A stretch of DNA of 64,000 bases from Pseudomonadales bacterium (lineage in GTDB: Bacteria; Pseudomonadota; Gammaproteobacteria; Pseudomonadales; Azotimanducaceae). Shown here piece by piece: positions 25,027 to 33,410 of the stretch. A model generated the notes under the pieces. The model saw only the letters and a program-made list of their open reading frames with translations. It was not told the origin of the DNA and searched no databases. The position numbers were made by a program, and so were the translations under genes. Each line of letters opens with the position of its first letter. Positions within the stretch are counted from its first letter, which is position 1. Location of the stretch: NCBI GenBank assembly GCA_017642855.1, contig JAEPOO010000001.1, forward strand, positions 1,459,072-1,523,071, written 5' to 3'.

Positions 25027-25782
25027 ATGACATACCTGCTCGCCCTGCTGCTCACACTACCGCTCTATGCTCTTGCCGAAGAAACCGTCGCACCTGCAAC
25101 AGTGGAAGACAAGATCAGCAAAGCCCTCAGTGATGAGCGCCGTACCGAGAAAGACACAGAACGGGACGCAAATCGCCAACCCCTGAAGACACTTGAATTT
25201 TTCAGACTGACTGACGACATGACTGTTCTGGAGCTACTGCCAGGCGGTGGTTGGTACACCAAGATCCTCGGACCGGTTCTCGAGGACAAGGGCAAGCTTT
25301 ACCTTTCTATCGGGACCAACGCTGCCTCGAAACTGATTGAAAACAATCCCGGCTTCGGTTCAACAGAAGTGATTCCTTTCGATGGCGCCACCCGATCAGA
25401 AGTCGAGGAACGACGCTACACGGTACCCGAGTTTTCATTCGGGGTTCGAAAAATTGATCTCGCCCTCACCTTCCGCAATATGCACAACTTTGATGAAGCG
25501 GGTCGAGCGAACATCAATGCCGCTGTATTTGAATCACTAAAGAAAGGTGGTCTCTATGGCGTTGTGGATCACACGAGACGTCACATGCAGCCAGACGGCA
25601 GTGAAGTCTGGCGTCGCATTGATCCGGTCCTCGTGATCAAAGAAGTGGAAGCCGCCGGTTTTCGTTTTGTGGACTATAGCGACCTTCACTACAAGCCAGA
25701 TGATGAACTGCGATACGAAGTGGGTCGCAAGAGTGTGAGCGGCAATACAGACAGGTTCACCCTGCTGTTCGAGAAGCCCTGA
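25027..25782 (+). CDS. exported class I SAM-dependent methyltransferase-like protein (COG4798 type)
   Basis: 251 residues beginning with a signal peptide (cleavage near ALA-EE), then a Rossmann methyltransferase core. The glycine motif is VLELLPGGGWYTKILGPVL (about 75-93), followed by LALTFRNMHNF and YGVVDHTRR. The ATG at 25027 (GGAAGG upstream) gives the signal peptide; an upstream ATG at 24988 would hide it. A periplasmic methyltransferase fold is a known oddity of this family, whose activity is unproven. It ends convergently on the peroxiredoxin-like gene. Confidence 0.85.
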   Translation: MTYLLALLLTLPLYALAEETVAPATVEDKISKALSDERRTEKDTERDANRQPLKTLEFFRLTDDMTVLELLPGGGWYTKILGPVLEDKGKLYLSIGTNAASKLIENNPGFGSTEVIPFDGATRSEVEERRYTVPEFSFGVRKIDLALTFRNMHNFDEAGRANINAAVFESLKKGGLYGVVDHTRRHMQPDGSEVWRRIDPVLVIKEVEAAGFRFVDYSDLHYKPDDELRYEVGRKSVSGNTDRFTLLFEKP

Positions 25783-25789
25783 TCAGGTA

Positions 25790-26446
25790 TCACGCCGTAA
25801 AGCTCTTCAACTCCTTGATCAACTGATCGGGGCAACAACGGGCCCGGAAGTCGACGTCCACATATTCAAATCCGATGGTTCGGTCCTGCGCGAGAATAAA
25901 CGTCGCAGGCACGGGCAGTTCCCACTTATCGGACTCATTCACTTTATCGAGCAATAATCCCCAGCTCTGGAACAAGTCACGTTCCGCATGATCCAGTTCG
26001 TAAACAATACCGAAGCGGCGGGCGATGAGATTATCGCGATCATAAACAACGTCATAGTTGGACGGCAGAGTAGCTGCATCAACGGGTTTCTGTGGGGTAA
26101 TCGCGAGATAGGTGCAGCCCATACGTTCCAGCTCACCCTGCACGTCCTCATAAGCTTCTATTTCGGTCTTGCAGTAAGGGCACCAGAAGCCTCGGAAGAA
26201 GCTCAGGACGACGGGTCCGTTCTTGAGCAGTGTATAGAGACTGATATCACCGCCTGAATGGGATTGAAGTGAAAAGTCCGGCGCCGTCTCGCCAGTCTGA
26301 AGGCATTTGCTCTGAAGCCCCTCTCGGCGAAGCCGGGCAACGGTCCTGTTCAGAACCGCCAATTCCGGAGTTGGCAGGTTCTCACAGTTGTTCGAACGCA
26401 GTTGGGCGAGTTTGTCTAGGAACGCTGATGGCGGCATGCCACGCAT
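25790..26446 (-). CDS. peroxiredoxin-like AhpC/TSA family protein
   Basis: Thioredoxin-fold protein of 218 residues with a CxxC pair C89/C92 in FFRGFWCPYCKTE. This pair is where peroxiredoxins have a single peroxidatic Cys, and it is typical of the peroxiredoxin-like subfamily. A helical N-terminal region (1-45) precedes the fold. It probably acts as a cytoplasmic thiol reductase or peroxidase. It is divergent from the LysR gene at 26562, which may regulate it. Confidence 0.87.
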   Translation of the reverse strand: MRGMPPSAFLDKLAQLRSNNCENLPTPELAVLNRTVARLRREGLQSKCLQTGETAPDFSLQSHSGGDISLYTLLKNGPVVLSFFRGFWCPYCKTEIEAYEDVQGELERMGCTYLAITPQKPVDAATLPSNYDVVYDRDNLIARRFGIVYELDHAERDLFQSWGLLLDKVNESDKWELPVPATFILAQDRTIGFEYVDVDFRARCCPDQLIKELKSFTA

Positions 26447-26499
26447 TATCTCCCGATCATGACCGGTTAGAAAGTGAACGATAATTTATTCAGCATTCG

Positions 26500-26527
26500 T
26501 TGATAATAGAATCCTATCCGATACACT
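26500..26527 (+). promoter_or_regulatory. candidate sigma70 promoter for LysR gene
   Basis: TTGATA (26500-26505), 16-nt spacer, TACACT (26522-26527), 34 nt before the LysR ATG. It lies in the divergent region shared with the peroxiredoxin-like gene. Confidence 0.4.
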
Positions 26528-26561
26528 TTATTCTCTTTCGGAATAGTCTGAGCTTTCGGCC

Positions 26562-27467
26562 ATGGATCGCCTGTCCGCGATGAAAATGTTCGTTCGAGTC
26601 GTCGAGACTGGCAGTTTCTCTGCCGTGGCGAAAGAACTGAACAGCACGCAGCCGACGGTCAGTAAAAACATCGCAGAGCTGGAATCCTGGCTGGGCGCAA
26701 AACTCCTGAATCGCAGTACACGCAGCCTGCGGCTGACAGAAACCGGTTCCGACTATTACGAACGGTGCGTCGCGATACTGCAGGACGTCGAAGATGCTGA
26801 GCAGAATGTAGGTCTCCTTCAAACGCAGCCGAAGGGCCTGGTGCGGGTCAGCGCCGCCGTCGCCTTTGGGCGGCTTCATATCGTGCCGAGACTGGCCGGT
26901 TTCTACGAGCAGTACCCTGACATTCGTATCGATATCACACTCAATGACCGGGTAGTCGACCTCGTAGAAGAAGGTATTGATGTGGCTTTTCGCATGGGTA
27001 CGCTTCGCGATTCGAACCTGATTGCGCGCAAACTATGCTCTAGCCCCATGATAACGGTCGCGACCCCGGAGTATCTGAAACTGAACGGCACACCGGCGCA
27101 TCCACGCGATCTGAAAGCACACAATTATGTTGTATACACGGATCGAGCTAACCGCGACCAGACGACCTTCGCGGAGGACAATCAGCCGTTGCACGTAAAA
27201 GTGTCCGGTAACCTTCAGAGCAACAATTCAGAGGTCATGCGTAGCGCACTCATCAATAGCCTGGGTATCGCTCGTGTCCCCAGGTGGCTGGTCGGTGATA
27301 AGCTAGACGATGGAACCCTTGCTGAAGTATTAAAGGAATTCCAATCAGACCCAACAGACGTACACGTCGTGTACTCGCCAGGCAGGCACCTGCCATCAAA
27401 ACTCCGGAGTTTTATGGATTATTTCGCCGAACAGTATCGCGACTGCTCCGTGATCAACGGGGAATAA
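26562..27467 (+). CDS. LysR family transcriptional regulator
   Basis: 301 residues. The N-terminal winged helix-turn-helix (about 3-60, MDRLSAMKMFVRVVETGSF and QPTVSKNIAELE) is followed by a linker helix and a periplasmic-binding-like effector domain (about 90-290). It belongs to the large CrgA/AaeR-like group with the MDRL-x-AMK-x-F start. It is divergent from the peroxiredoxin-like gene, its likely target. It ends 4 nt before a convergent small gene. Confidence 0.92.
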   Translation: MDRLSAMKMFVRVVETGSFSAVAKELNSTQPTVSKNIAELESWLGAKLLNRSTRSLRLTETGSDYYERCVAILQDVEDAEQNVGLLQTQPKGLVRVSAAVAFGRLHIVPRLAGFYEQYPDIRIDITLNDRVVDLVEEGIDVAFRMGTLRDSNLIARKLCSSPMITVATPEYLKLNGTPAHPRDLKAHNYVVYTDRANRDQTTFAEDNQPLHVKVSGNLQSNNSEVMRSALINSLGIARVPRWLVGDKLDDGTLAEVLKEFQSDPTDVHVVYSPGRHLPSKLRSFMDYFAEQYRDCSVINGE

Positions 27468-27487
27468 CCCTTCAGGAGAGCAGGGTT
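27466..27487. terminator. short hairpin at convergent gene ends
   Basis: AACCCT/AGGGTT (27466-27471 with 27482-27487) with a 10-nt loop over the stops of two convergent genes. The stem is weak, and a bidirectional terminator is possible. Confidence 0.3.
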
Positions 27488-27687
27488 CTCAGAAACACTT
27501 CCAGAGTTGGCATCGCCGACAGATTTTCAGCACCCGCTGTTTCCAGCGCGACTGTGACGATACCGACCCAGCCAATGAGCAGCAGGACTGTCAGCCAGTT
27601 AAACAGGTTCCGTCGCACGTGATTGGCGTGAATTTCCGGAGGTGCCTTCGCATCGCGCGTGTGACGGCAGCAGTGACCCGCAGACAT
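27472..27687 (-). CDS. small single-helix membrane protein
   Basis: 71 residues. A His/Cys-containing N-terminus (SAGHCCRHTRDAK) is followed by one transmembrane helix (about 28-48, LFNWLTVLLLIGWVGIVTVAL) and a short tail. No homologous family is recognised. It is transcribed leftward on its own, followed 3' by the LysR gene running the opposite way. A real small gene is plausible; chance cannot be excluded. Confidence 0.45.
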   Translation of the reverse strand: MSAGHCCRHTRDAKAPPEIHANHVRRNLFNWLTVLLLIGWVGIVTVALETAGAENLSAMPTLEVFLRTLLS

Positions 27688-27798
27688 GGTCTACCTAATA
27701 AGCATTTATGACAGCCGAATTCTATAAATGCGAAGGCGTTAGAAAAGCCCCGTTGTACGAATATTCGGCATTCACTGTCCGAATAGATCGCAAGTCTC

Positions 27799-30228
27799 CT
27801 AATCTTCAGGGGGCTCGATGATCAGACCTTCAGGCAGGAGATTCTGCACGATTCGTTCCGTGACCAGAATCTCTGCATCAATGGGATCTTTCACCACGGT
27901 ATCGGTGAGCTCTTCGCGAACAATCTCTTTCGCCCACGCCAGTTGGAAGATACGAGCACGATCCAGGGCGATCAACGCCAGGTTAACCTGGGCTTTTCGG
28001 CCAGAGAGCTGCTCGCTGACCTCTTCTGCATCTTCGAACAGCTGGTCTGCCTTGTCCTGACGACCAAGCCTTGCGAAGAACCGGGCGTACTGGCTGGTCA
28101 AAAGCCCCCGCTCAGAATGTTCGTAGATTCGCTGAACGCGCGGTGCGGTCTGCTCCATCCTATTGAGCGCTTCCTGACGCCTGCCATCATAGAAGAGACC
28201 GCTGGACAGACGGAGTTCTAGACGCGCATATTCCACTTCGTCGTTCAGCGACTCCATCCAGGCCAGTGCCTCATAGTAGCGACGCTCACCCATCAGCATC
28301 TCTGCTATCTTGGCAATCAGCTGTTGTTCAGCTTCTCCTGTTCCCGCATTCCTCAACGCCTGCATCGCGCCATCAACGTCGCCCAGGTACGCACGAGCAA
28401 TGGCAAGCTCACCAAAGGCGAGCGACCTGGGCTCGTGCTCAAGTCTGGTCGCTGCGATCACAGATGCTTCCGCAAGAATCTCCGAGGCGAGTGTGACGTT
28501 ACGCACATCAAAATATCGTTGCGCGATGGTTGTAAACGCAGAGATACGCTCCCGCAAGTCGGGAATACGACCAGCAATGTTCATCGCCCGCTGAAGGTCA
28601 CGTTTCGCGCCAGCCTGATCTCCTATGCGAAGTTTGCTGACGGCAAGACGACCAGCCAGAGAAGCTTCTTCCTTGGGGTCCTCGCTATCAGCGGCCAGCG
28701 CTGCAACGCGATCCATCGCATCATAAGGTTCATTTTCGCTACCCGCATCTGCCAGCTGTTCACCCACTTCAAGAATAGATCTTGCTCGAATATCCGGATC
28801 TTCAATCTTGTCCAGGTCCAGTCGCACCCGCGCGTTGTAGGCCTTGAGTTCAGATAGGTTTTCATTGATCAAGTGCTCTTCCATGATCGCGCCAAAGGCA
28901 CGAATACGAGAGACCGGATTCTTTATGCGTTCCGCAAGTTTGCCTGCCTCCTCTGTCTGTGCGTTCAAAACGTATTGTTTCACCTCAGACAGAAGGAACT
29001 GATCCCACTCCTGATCCCTCGAGATGGAAGACATGAGCGTCACAATGGCTGAGCCGTCCATTTCGTCGATGGCTTCAACAATGATGTCAGGTCCTTCAGG
29101 ATTCAGATGATCTTTGATGAGTTGTTTGTCGGTCAGGACGGAAAGAATTTTTTCATGACCGTGCTCCAGGAGCGGAGGCGACATGCTGTCCAACTGAGCC
29201 GGTTTAAAATCAGTCATCCCTGTCAACCCGGAGATACCGCCAATCGTGTCCAGATTGACGGCCGCGGGTTCTACTTCGCCCGGTGAGACGCGCGCCACAG
29301 GCGCTGGCAAAGACATCTGCTGAGCAACGCCGATAAAGGCATCTGGCTGAACCCCTTTCATCATTTGTTGAGCCGCCTGGGTAATTTGCGCCCTTGCCTG
29401 CGTTCCACCAGCATTCATTAACTGAGTGGCATCTGCAATTTCACTCACAACCCCAAAATTGCCGTTCTGCTGAAGAGTCACCGCGGCCGCCATGACGGGC
29501 GCGATATTTTCTATGTCCGCACTTGGTGTCTCGGCAACCTTTTCTTCGTACGCTTGCTGATCAAGCCACTGGTCCACAAAGTGAAACATCACGCCTGTAG
29601 CTGCAATGATCATGACTGTGACAGCAAAACTCACGGGAAGCGTGTACTTCTCAAAGAACATCCAAAGAGGACCGGGCGGCTTGATACCCAGTTCTTCCAT
29701 GATCTCGCGCTCAAGTTTGCGTAAGCGCTCCAGTTCCGCCCGCTTTGCATCAATATCAGACTGGCGATCACCCTGCAGGCGTTGGTCTCTCAAGAGCCGG
29801 CGACGGATTTTTTCTTTTTCCGCCTCCTCTTTCATTTTTTCTTCCCACTTGGCGATCACCAGACCGCATTTGGGGCATTGTTCTGGTTTCTCTCCCCGGG
29901 GATATTCTTCTTCATGTTCACAGCTCGGGCATACAAAGAAGTCCGTGAACTCCGCCTTGGTCATCTGCTCGAGGGACCATGCGGACTTATCTTCACCGGA
30001 AGGCTGAAGGTTCGATTGCGCACCACAACCCATGATCGCCTCAACATATTTTGCGCCCGTGGCTTCTTCGACATCCTTCAGAATTGCAGTCGGATGTTTC
30101 GTCGCGTACCAGGTATCGACTGTGGCGGCATCAACACTGAGGGTGGCACATAGTTTTTGTTTTACTTCATCGACGTCGTGCCCATCCTGCACTTGAGGAT
30201 AGAGCACAAGGTTAAATGTTTCGGCCAT
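27799..30228 (-). CDS. large zinc-ribbon, membrane-anchored helical-repeat protein
   Basis: 809 residues from the ATG at 30228. N-terminal domain (about 1-80), then a zinc ribbon (C100, C103, C118, C121: CPSC, CPKC), then a highly charged coiled coil (about 125-185). One transmembrane helix (about 197-220) is followed by an Ala/Gln-rich linker and a long TPR/HEAT-like helical array (about 370-790). The array has alternating motifs such as KLRIGDQAGAKRDLQRAMNIA and IARAYLGDVDGAMQAL. The layout suggests a cytoplasmic sensor head and a repeat scaffold on the other side of the membrane. The family is not recognised. Confidence 0.7.
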   Translation of the reverse strand: MAETFNLVLYPQVQDGHDVDEVKQKLCATLSVDAATVDTWYATKHPTAILKDVEEATGAKYVEAIMGCGAQSNLQPSGEDKSAWSLEQMTKAEFTDFFVCPSCEHEEEYPRGEKPEQCPKCGLVIAKWEEKMKEEAEKEKIRRRLLRDQRLQGDRQSDIDAKRAELERLRKLEREIMEELGIKPPGPLWMFFEKYTLPVSFAVTVMIIAATGVMFHFVDQWLDQQAYEEKVAETPSADIENIAPVMAAAVTLQQNGNFGVVSEIADATQLMNAGGTQARAQITQAAQQMMKGVQPDAFIGVAQQMSLPAPVARVSPGEVEPAAVNLDTIGGISGLTGMTDFKPAQLDSMSPPLLEHGHEKILSVLTDKQLIKDHLNPEGPDIIVEAIDEMDGSAIVTLMSSISRDQEWDQFLLSEVKQYVLNAQTEEAGKLAERIKNPVSRIRAFGAIMEEHLINENLSELKAYNARVRLDLDKIEDPDIRARSILEVGEQLADAGSENEPYDAMDRVAALAADSEDPKEEASLAGRLAVSKLRIGDQAGAKRDLQRAMNIAGRIPDLRERISAFTTIAQRYFDVRNVTLASEILAEASVIAATRLEHEPRSLAFGELAIARAYLGDVDGAMQALRNAGTGEAEQQLIAKIAEMLMGERRYYEALAWMESLNDEVEYARLELRLSSGLFYDGRRQEALNRMEQTAPRVQRIYEHSERGLLTSQYARFFARLGRQDKADQLFEDAEEVSEQLSGRKAQVNLALIALDRARIFQLAWAKEIVREELTDTVVKDPIDAEILVTERIVQNLLPEGLIIEPPED

Positions 30229-30358
30229 GAGCGTTCTTATTGTTACGGCATAAAGACAACAGAGAATTGAAAACAATTCAGCACCAACTTTCAACCGACC
30301 GTCTGAATCCTTTCAAGCGACTGCCATCTGCCGAATCAATTGCCTAAGATGAGATCGT

Positions 30359-30952
30359 ATGGACGACAAGACACAGGAACGGGAAACTCGGCAGATCAAG
30401 CCCAACGGTCTGTTCTACCAGTATCCGGACGAGTACTACCAGTACGCCCTGGAATGGTGTTCTTATCCCCATTGGACGGTGGAAGAAAGCGCGAACTTGT
30501 TGACCGGATGTGTCCCCCATCGAGAGATGTTGCTCAAAGGCAAACACCATAAGACACTGGACGACAAGGTCCTGGCAATGGAGAACCTGGTCCGAGCTGC
30601 ACTCCACAAGGAACTGGATGTCGTCAAAAGTCAGAAGTACTTCGGAAAAACCTACATCCTAAGTGAGCAGGTGTTTGAGTGGGCCCATCAAAGCGGCATC
30701 GTCATCCCCAGAGATCTTGCCAAGGCAGAGGAACTCATCCGCCATCGATATCAGGGTGATCACTACACGACCCCATGCCTGGAAGCCGCAAAATGGGTGG
30801 CTGAAAACTTCTGGGAACACGCCAACCTGCGGGAGCCACCAGCGGCTGGCGCCATCATCCAGGCTTTGCTGCAGCAGTTTCCAGAATTGAGCGGCGCAGA
30901 GTGCGACCTGGTGGAGAAAATTGCGCGTCATCCGCTGACCCGCACAGACTAA
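30359..30952 (+). CDS. hypothetical protein
   Basis: 197 residues, soluble, mostly helical. Notable are YQYALEWCSYPHWTVEESANLLTG near the N-terminus and a C-terminal helical block (AAKWVAENFWEHANL, AAGAIIQALLQQF). No family is recognised. The WTVEESANLLTGCVP pattern resembles recognition-helix-like segments of small DNA-binding proteins, but this is weak. It is divergent from the large zinc-ribbon protein and overlaps the convergent LysR gene by 4 nt. Confidence 0.6.
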   Translation: MDDKTQERETRQIKPNGLFYQYPDEYYQYALEWCSYPHWTVEESANLLTGCVPHREMLLKGKHHKTLDDKVLAMENLVRAALHKELDVVKSQKYFGKTYILSEQVFEWAHQSGIVIPRDLAKAEELIRHRYQGDHYTTPCLEAAKWVAENFWEHANLREPPAAGAIIQALLQQFPELSGAECDLVEKIARHPLTRTD

Positions 30953-31833
30953 TCGGCACGGATCGATTCCCAAAACGCCCTGATAATGGGCGAGACATCC
31001 AGATTCTTCTGACGCGTGCAGAAACCGACGTGAAAGTCCTCCAGTTCCGGGCCGTCTTCAACGATCATCGCCTGGTCCGCCAGCGGACTTTCCTTGACCA
31101 CCAGTTCCGGCACAAAGCCCACACCACAACCCAGAGCGACCAGAGACAAGATCGCTTCGTTACCTGGCACCTCTGCATAAACGTCGGGGACGATATTATT
31201 CACGCGAAGCCAGGCATCTATGTTCTGCCTGACCTGCCCTGTTGAGGGCAGTATCAAAGGCACTTCCGCCCAGTTCACCGATGTTGATTTCAGCACACCA
31301 TCAAACTCGCCCGTGGCTGGTGCGACCGTCTGTAATGGAATCGAAGTGATGATCTTTTTGCGCAGTTGATCATCGGTTTCTTCACCATATGGCAACGCAG
31401 CAACCACAACATCAATGCCTTCAGACAGTTTTGATAACGCATTCACGGCGTAGCCCGTTTCCAGCTGTATGTGAATCTCAGGATATCGTTGTCTGAAGTC
31501 AGTCAGCACCTTGGGCAGAATACTCTGGCTTGCCGTCACCGAGGCGAACAGAGAAAGCTGCCCACGCAGGACGTCAGACTTGCCTTCCAGATCTCGCTGC
31601 AAAGACTCGTATCGTTTCACGACTTCCAACGCGTACTCTAAAAAAATCTGACCCGCCTCTGTCAGCTGTGCACTTCTGTTGTCTCTAACCAAAAGCGCAT
31701 GACCTAACTGGTCTTCCAGTCGCTGAATCGATCGACTAACCGCCGACGGTGACATATGCATCTCTTCACTGGTCTTACCAAAGTGCAAATGGCGCGACAG
31801 CGCGATAAAGAGTTTCAGGCTGTTGATGTCCAT
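30949..31833 (-). CDS. ilvY: LysR family regulator, IlvY-like
   Basis: 294 residues. The N-terminal helix-turn-helix, with the segments LFIALSRHLHFGKTSEEMHM and SPSAVSRSIQRLEDQLG, closely follows IlvY, the activator that senses acetolactate and controls ilvC. So does the effector domain (GQLSLFASVTASQSILPKVL). Here the divergent neighbour is not ilvC but a MetX-family acyltransferase gene. Either this is a true IlvY with a moved target or a paralogue controlling sulphur amino-acid synthesis. An IlvY-type TTGCA palindrome lies 31 bp upstream. Confidence 0.8.
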   Translation of the reverse strand: MDINSLKLFIALSRHLHFGKTSEEMHMSPSAVSRSIQRLEDQLGHALLVRDNRSAQLTEAGQIFLEYALEVVKRYESLQRDLEGKSDVLRGQLSLFASVTASQSILPKVLTDFRQRYPEIHIQLETGYAVNALSKLSEGIDVVVAALPYGEETDDQLRKKIITSIPLQTVAPATGEFDGVLKSTSVNWAEVPLILPSTGQVRQNIDAWLRVNNIVPDVYAEVPGNEAILSLVALGCGVGFVPELVVKESPLADQAMIVEDGPELEDFHVGFCTRQKNLDVSPIIRAFWESIRAD

Positions 31834-31863
31834 AGTCTCAGATTACGATCTACTCTTGCTTGT

Positions 31864-31878
31864 TGCAATAAATGCAAA
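31864..31878. promoter_or_regulatory. LysR/IlvY-type operator TTGCA-N5-TGCAA
   Basis: Perfect palindrome TTGCA-ATAAA-TGCAA in the region between the IlvY-like gene and the divergent acyltransferase gene. It contains the LysR T-N11-A signature and resembles the TTGCAA-rich operators described for enterobacterial ilvYC. It is the most likely site of divergent control. Confidence 0.6.
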
Positions 31879-31979
31879 ATAGTGACGGACACATTTCGAA
31901 TGAGACAACACTTGGAGAATTGATGTCAGAGGCGCAAAATGTGCTTCCCGAGGGAGAGTGACTTTTACCGGAGTCCAGC

Positions 31980-33107
31980 ATGGTTGAAGCCAGAAAAATT
32001 CACCAGATAGAAGGCACATTCAAGATGCGCAACGGCCATCTTGAGCAACCTGTGGTCGCCTACGAGACCTGGGGCGAACTGAATTTCCAGCGGGACAACG
32101 GCATTCTGCTGTTTACAGGCCTTTCCCCTTCGGCACATGCGGCTTCCTCAGAGGCTGACCCTTCAACAGGTTGGTGGGAGCAGATGCTGGGTGACAGCAA
32201 ACCCATCGACACCACGAAATACTTTGTGATCTGTGTGAACTCGCTGGGCAGTTGTTTCGGTTCAACGGGTCCAGCGAGTGTCAATCCTGAAACCCGCGAG
32301 CCTTACGGGCTGCAGTTTCCAGTGCTCACCATTGAGGACATTGCCCACGCAGGGCACGAGGTCGTCAAATCACTCGGTCTGACAAGCTTGCACGCGGTTG
32401 TCGGCGCGTCCATGGGTGGCATGACCTCCGTTGCTTACTCAATTCTTTACCCGGATATGGCTGAAAGCCTGGTCAGCATCTCTGGTTCACCCAGGGCAAC
32501 CCCGTTTGCGATCTCAATGCGTTCTCTGCAACGAGAAATCATTCGAAGCGATCCTGCCTGGAACCACGGTAACTATGATAAAGATGAGGAGCCGGTCATC
32601 GGTATGCGTCTTGCGCGCAAGCTGGGCATGCTAACCTATCGAAGCGCTGCCGAACTGGAAAAGCGGTTTGGACGAGAGTTGATTCCTGATGGCAGACAAA
32701 CGGGGGAACCGTTTGGCATCGATTTCGAGGTCGAATCTTACCTGGAAGCACACGCAGACAAGTGGATCGGTACCTTCGATGCCAACTGCTACCTATATCT
32801 GTCGCGCGCCATGGATCTGTTCGACGTCGCGGACCACGGCGGATCCGTTGAAGTGGGCCTGAGCCGAATCGGTGCTCGAAGAGCGCTGGTGATTGGTGCA
32901 GAAACGGACCTGCTTTTCCCGATCGAGCAACAGAAACAGATCGCAGACGGACTGCGAGACGGCCAACGTGAAGTGACTTTCCATGCGCTGCCTTCCATCC
33001 AGGGGCATGACGCCTTCCTGGTGGATATGGATCGTTTCAGGCCAATCCTGTGCGACTTTTTCAACTGTTCAATGAATCAGCCGGGCAAACTTCGCAAGGT
33101 CGAATAG
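31980..33107 (+). CDS. MetX-family O-acyltransferase, serine O-succinyltransferase-like
   Basis: Alpha/beta-hydrolase-fold amino-acid O-acyltransferase, 375 residues. The nucleophile is S144 in GASMGGM, the catalytic Asp is in VIGAETDLLFP and the His is in QGHDAF. MetX enzymes acylate homoserine for methionine synthesis. However, LFTGLSPSAHAAS and CVNSLGSCFGSTGPAS, instead of the MetX ALTGDxH and NxLGGCxGTTGP, match what I recall of the serine O-succinyltransferase branch (Xanthomonas type), which feeds cysteine synthesis. The assignment within the family is inference. It is followed by a 300-nt gap and a convergent gene, and no metW is present. Confidence 0.85.
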   Translation: MVEARKIHQIEGTFKMRNGHLEQPVVAYETWGELNFQRDNGILLFTGLSPSAHAASSEADPSTGWWEQMLGDSKPIDTTKYFVICVNSLGSCFGSTGPASVNPETREPYGLQFPVLTIEDIAHAGHEVVKSLGLTSLHAVVGASMGGMTSVAYSILYPDMAESLVSISGSPRATPFAISMRSLQREIIRSDPAWNHGNYDKDEEPVIGMRLARKLGMLTYRSAAELEKRFGRELIPDGRQTGEPFGIDFEVESYLEAHADKWIGTFDANCYLYLSRAMDLFDVADHGGSVEVGLSRIGARRALVIGAETDLLFPIEQQKQIADGLRDGQREVTFHALPSIQGHDAFLVDMDRFRPILCDFFNCSMNQPGKLRKVE

Positions 33108-33410
33108 TCTTTATTGCCAACCCTTCTAAACCCAGTCTGTTCATAATAAAAGGTTCTTTAACTTTTGCATGGTGCGGGCGTACAGTGACGATAAGATCGT
33201 AAGATCGCGACTCAGGCGGACATTAACCTCTGCCAGCACGATAGACACCGAGGACAACGATCCTGAAGGCGCATGCCCAACAACTCGGACGCTCGGTATC
33301 GTGAAGTGTATAAACGGAAACGTTTTGCGCAAAACAGCCGTGGGCCTCGCAACTGCGAGGCCTCTGCTTTTCTGGGACTAACGTTTTCGGCGGTTTGTGG
33401 AAAGAGCGGT
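33108..33410. other. 303-nt convergent intergenic region
   Basis: Lies between the acyltransferase gene and a convergent acyl-CoA dehydrogenase gene. It holds a perfect 14-nt palindrome GTTTTGCGCAAAAC (33322-33335) and, just downstream, a terminator-like hairpin (33343-33362). No coding fossil was recognised in any frame. A small RNA ending at the hairpin is possible, but no good promoter is seen. Confidence 0.4.
33343..33362 (+). terminator. rho-independent-like terminator
   Basis: 8-bp perfect stem GGCCTCGC/GCGAGGCC with loop AACT, followed by TCTGCTTTTCT. It is on the strand of the acyltransferase gene, about 235 nt after its stop. Confidence 0.65.

Noticed and set aside
33169..33381. 70-codon open frame in the convergent gap
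   Set aside because: Composition is unlike a protein, it runs through the terminator hairpin and there is no ribosome site.
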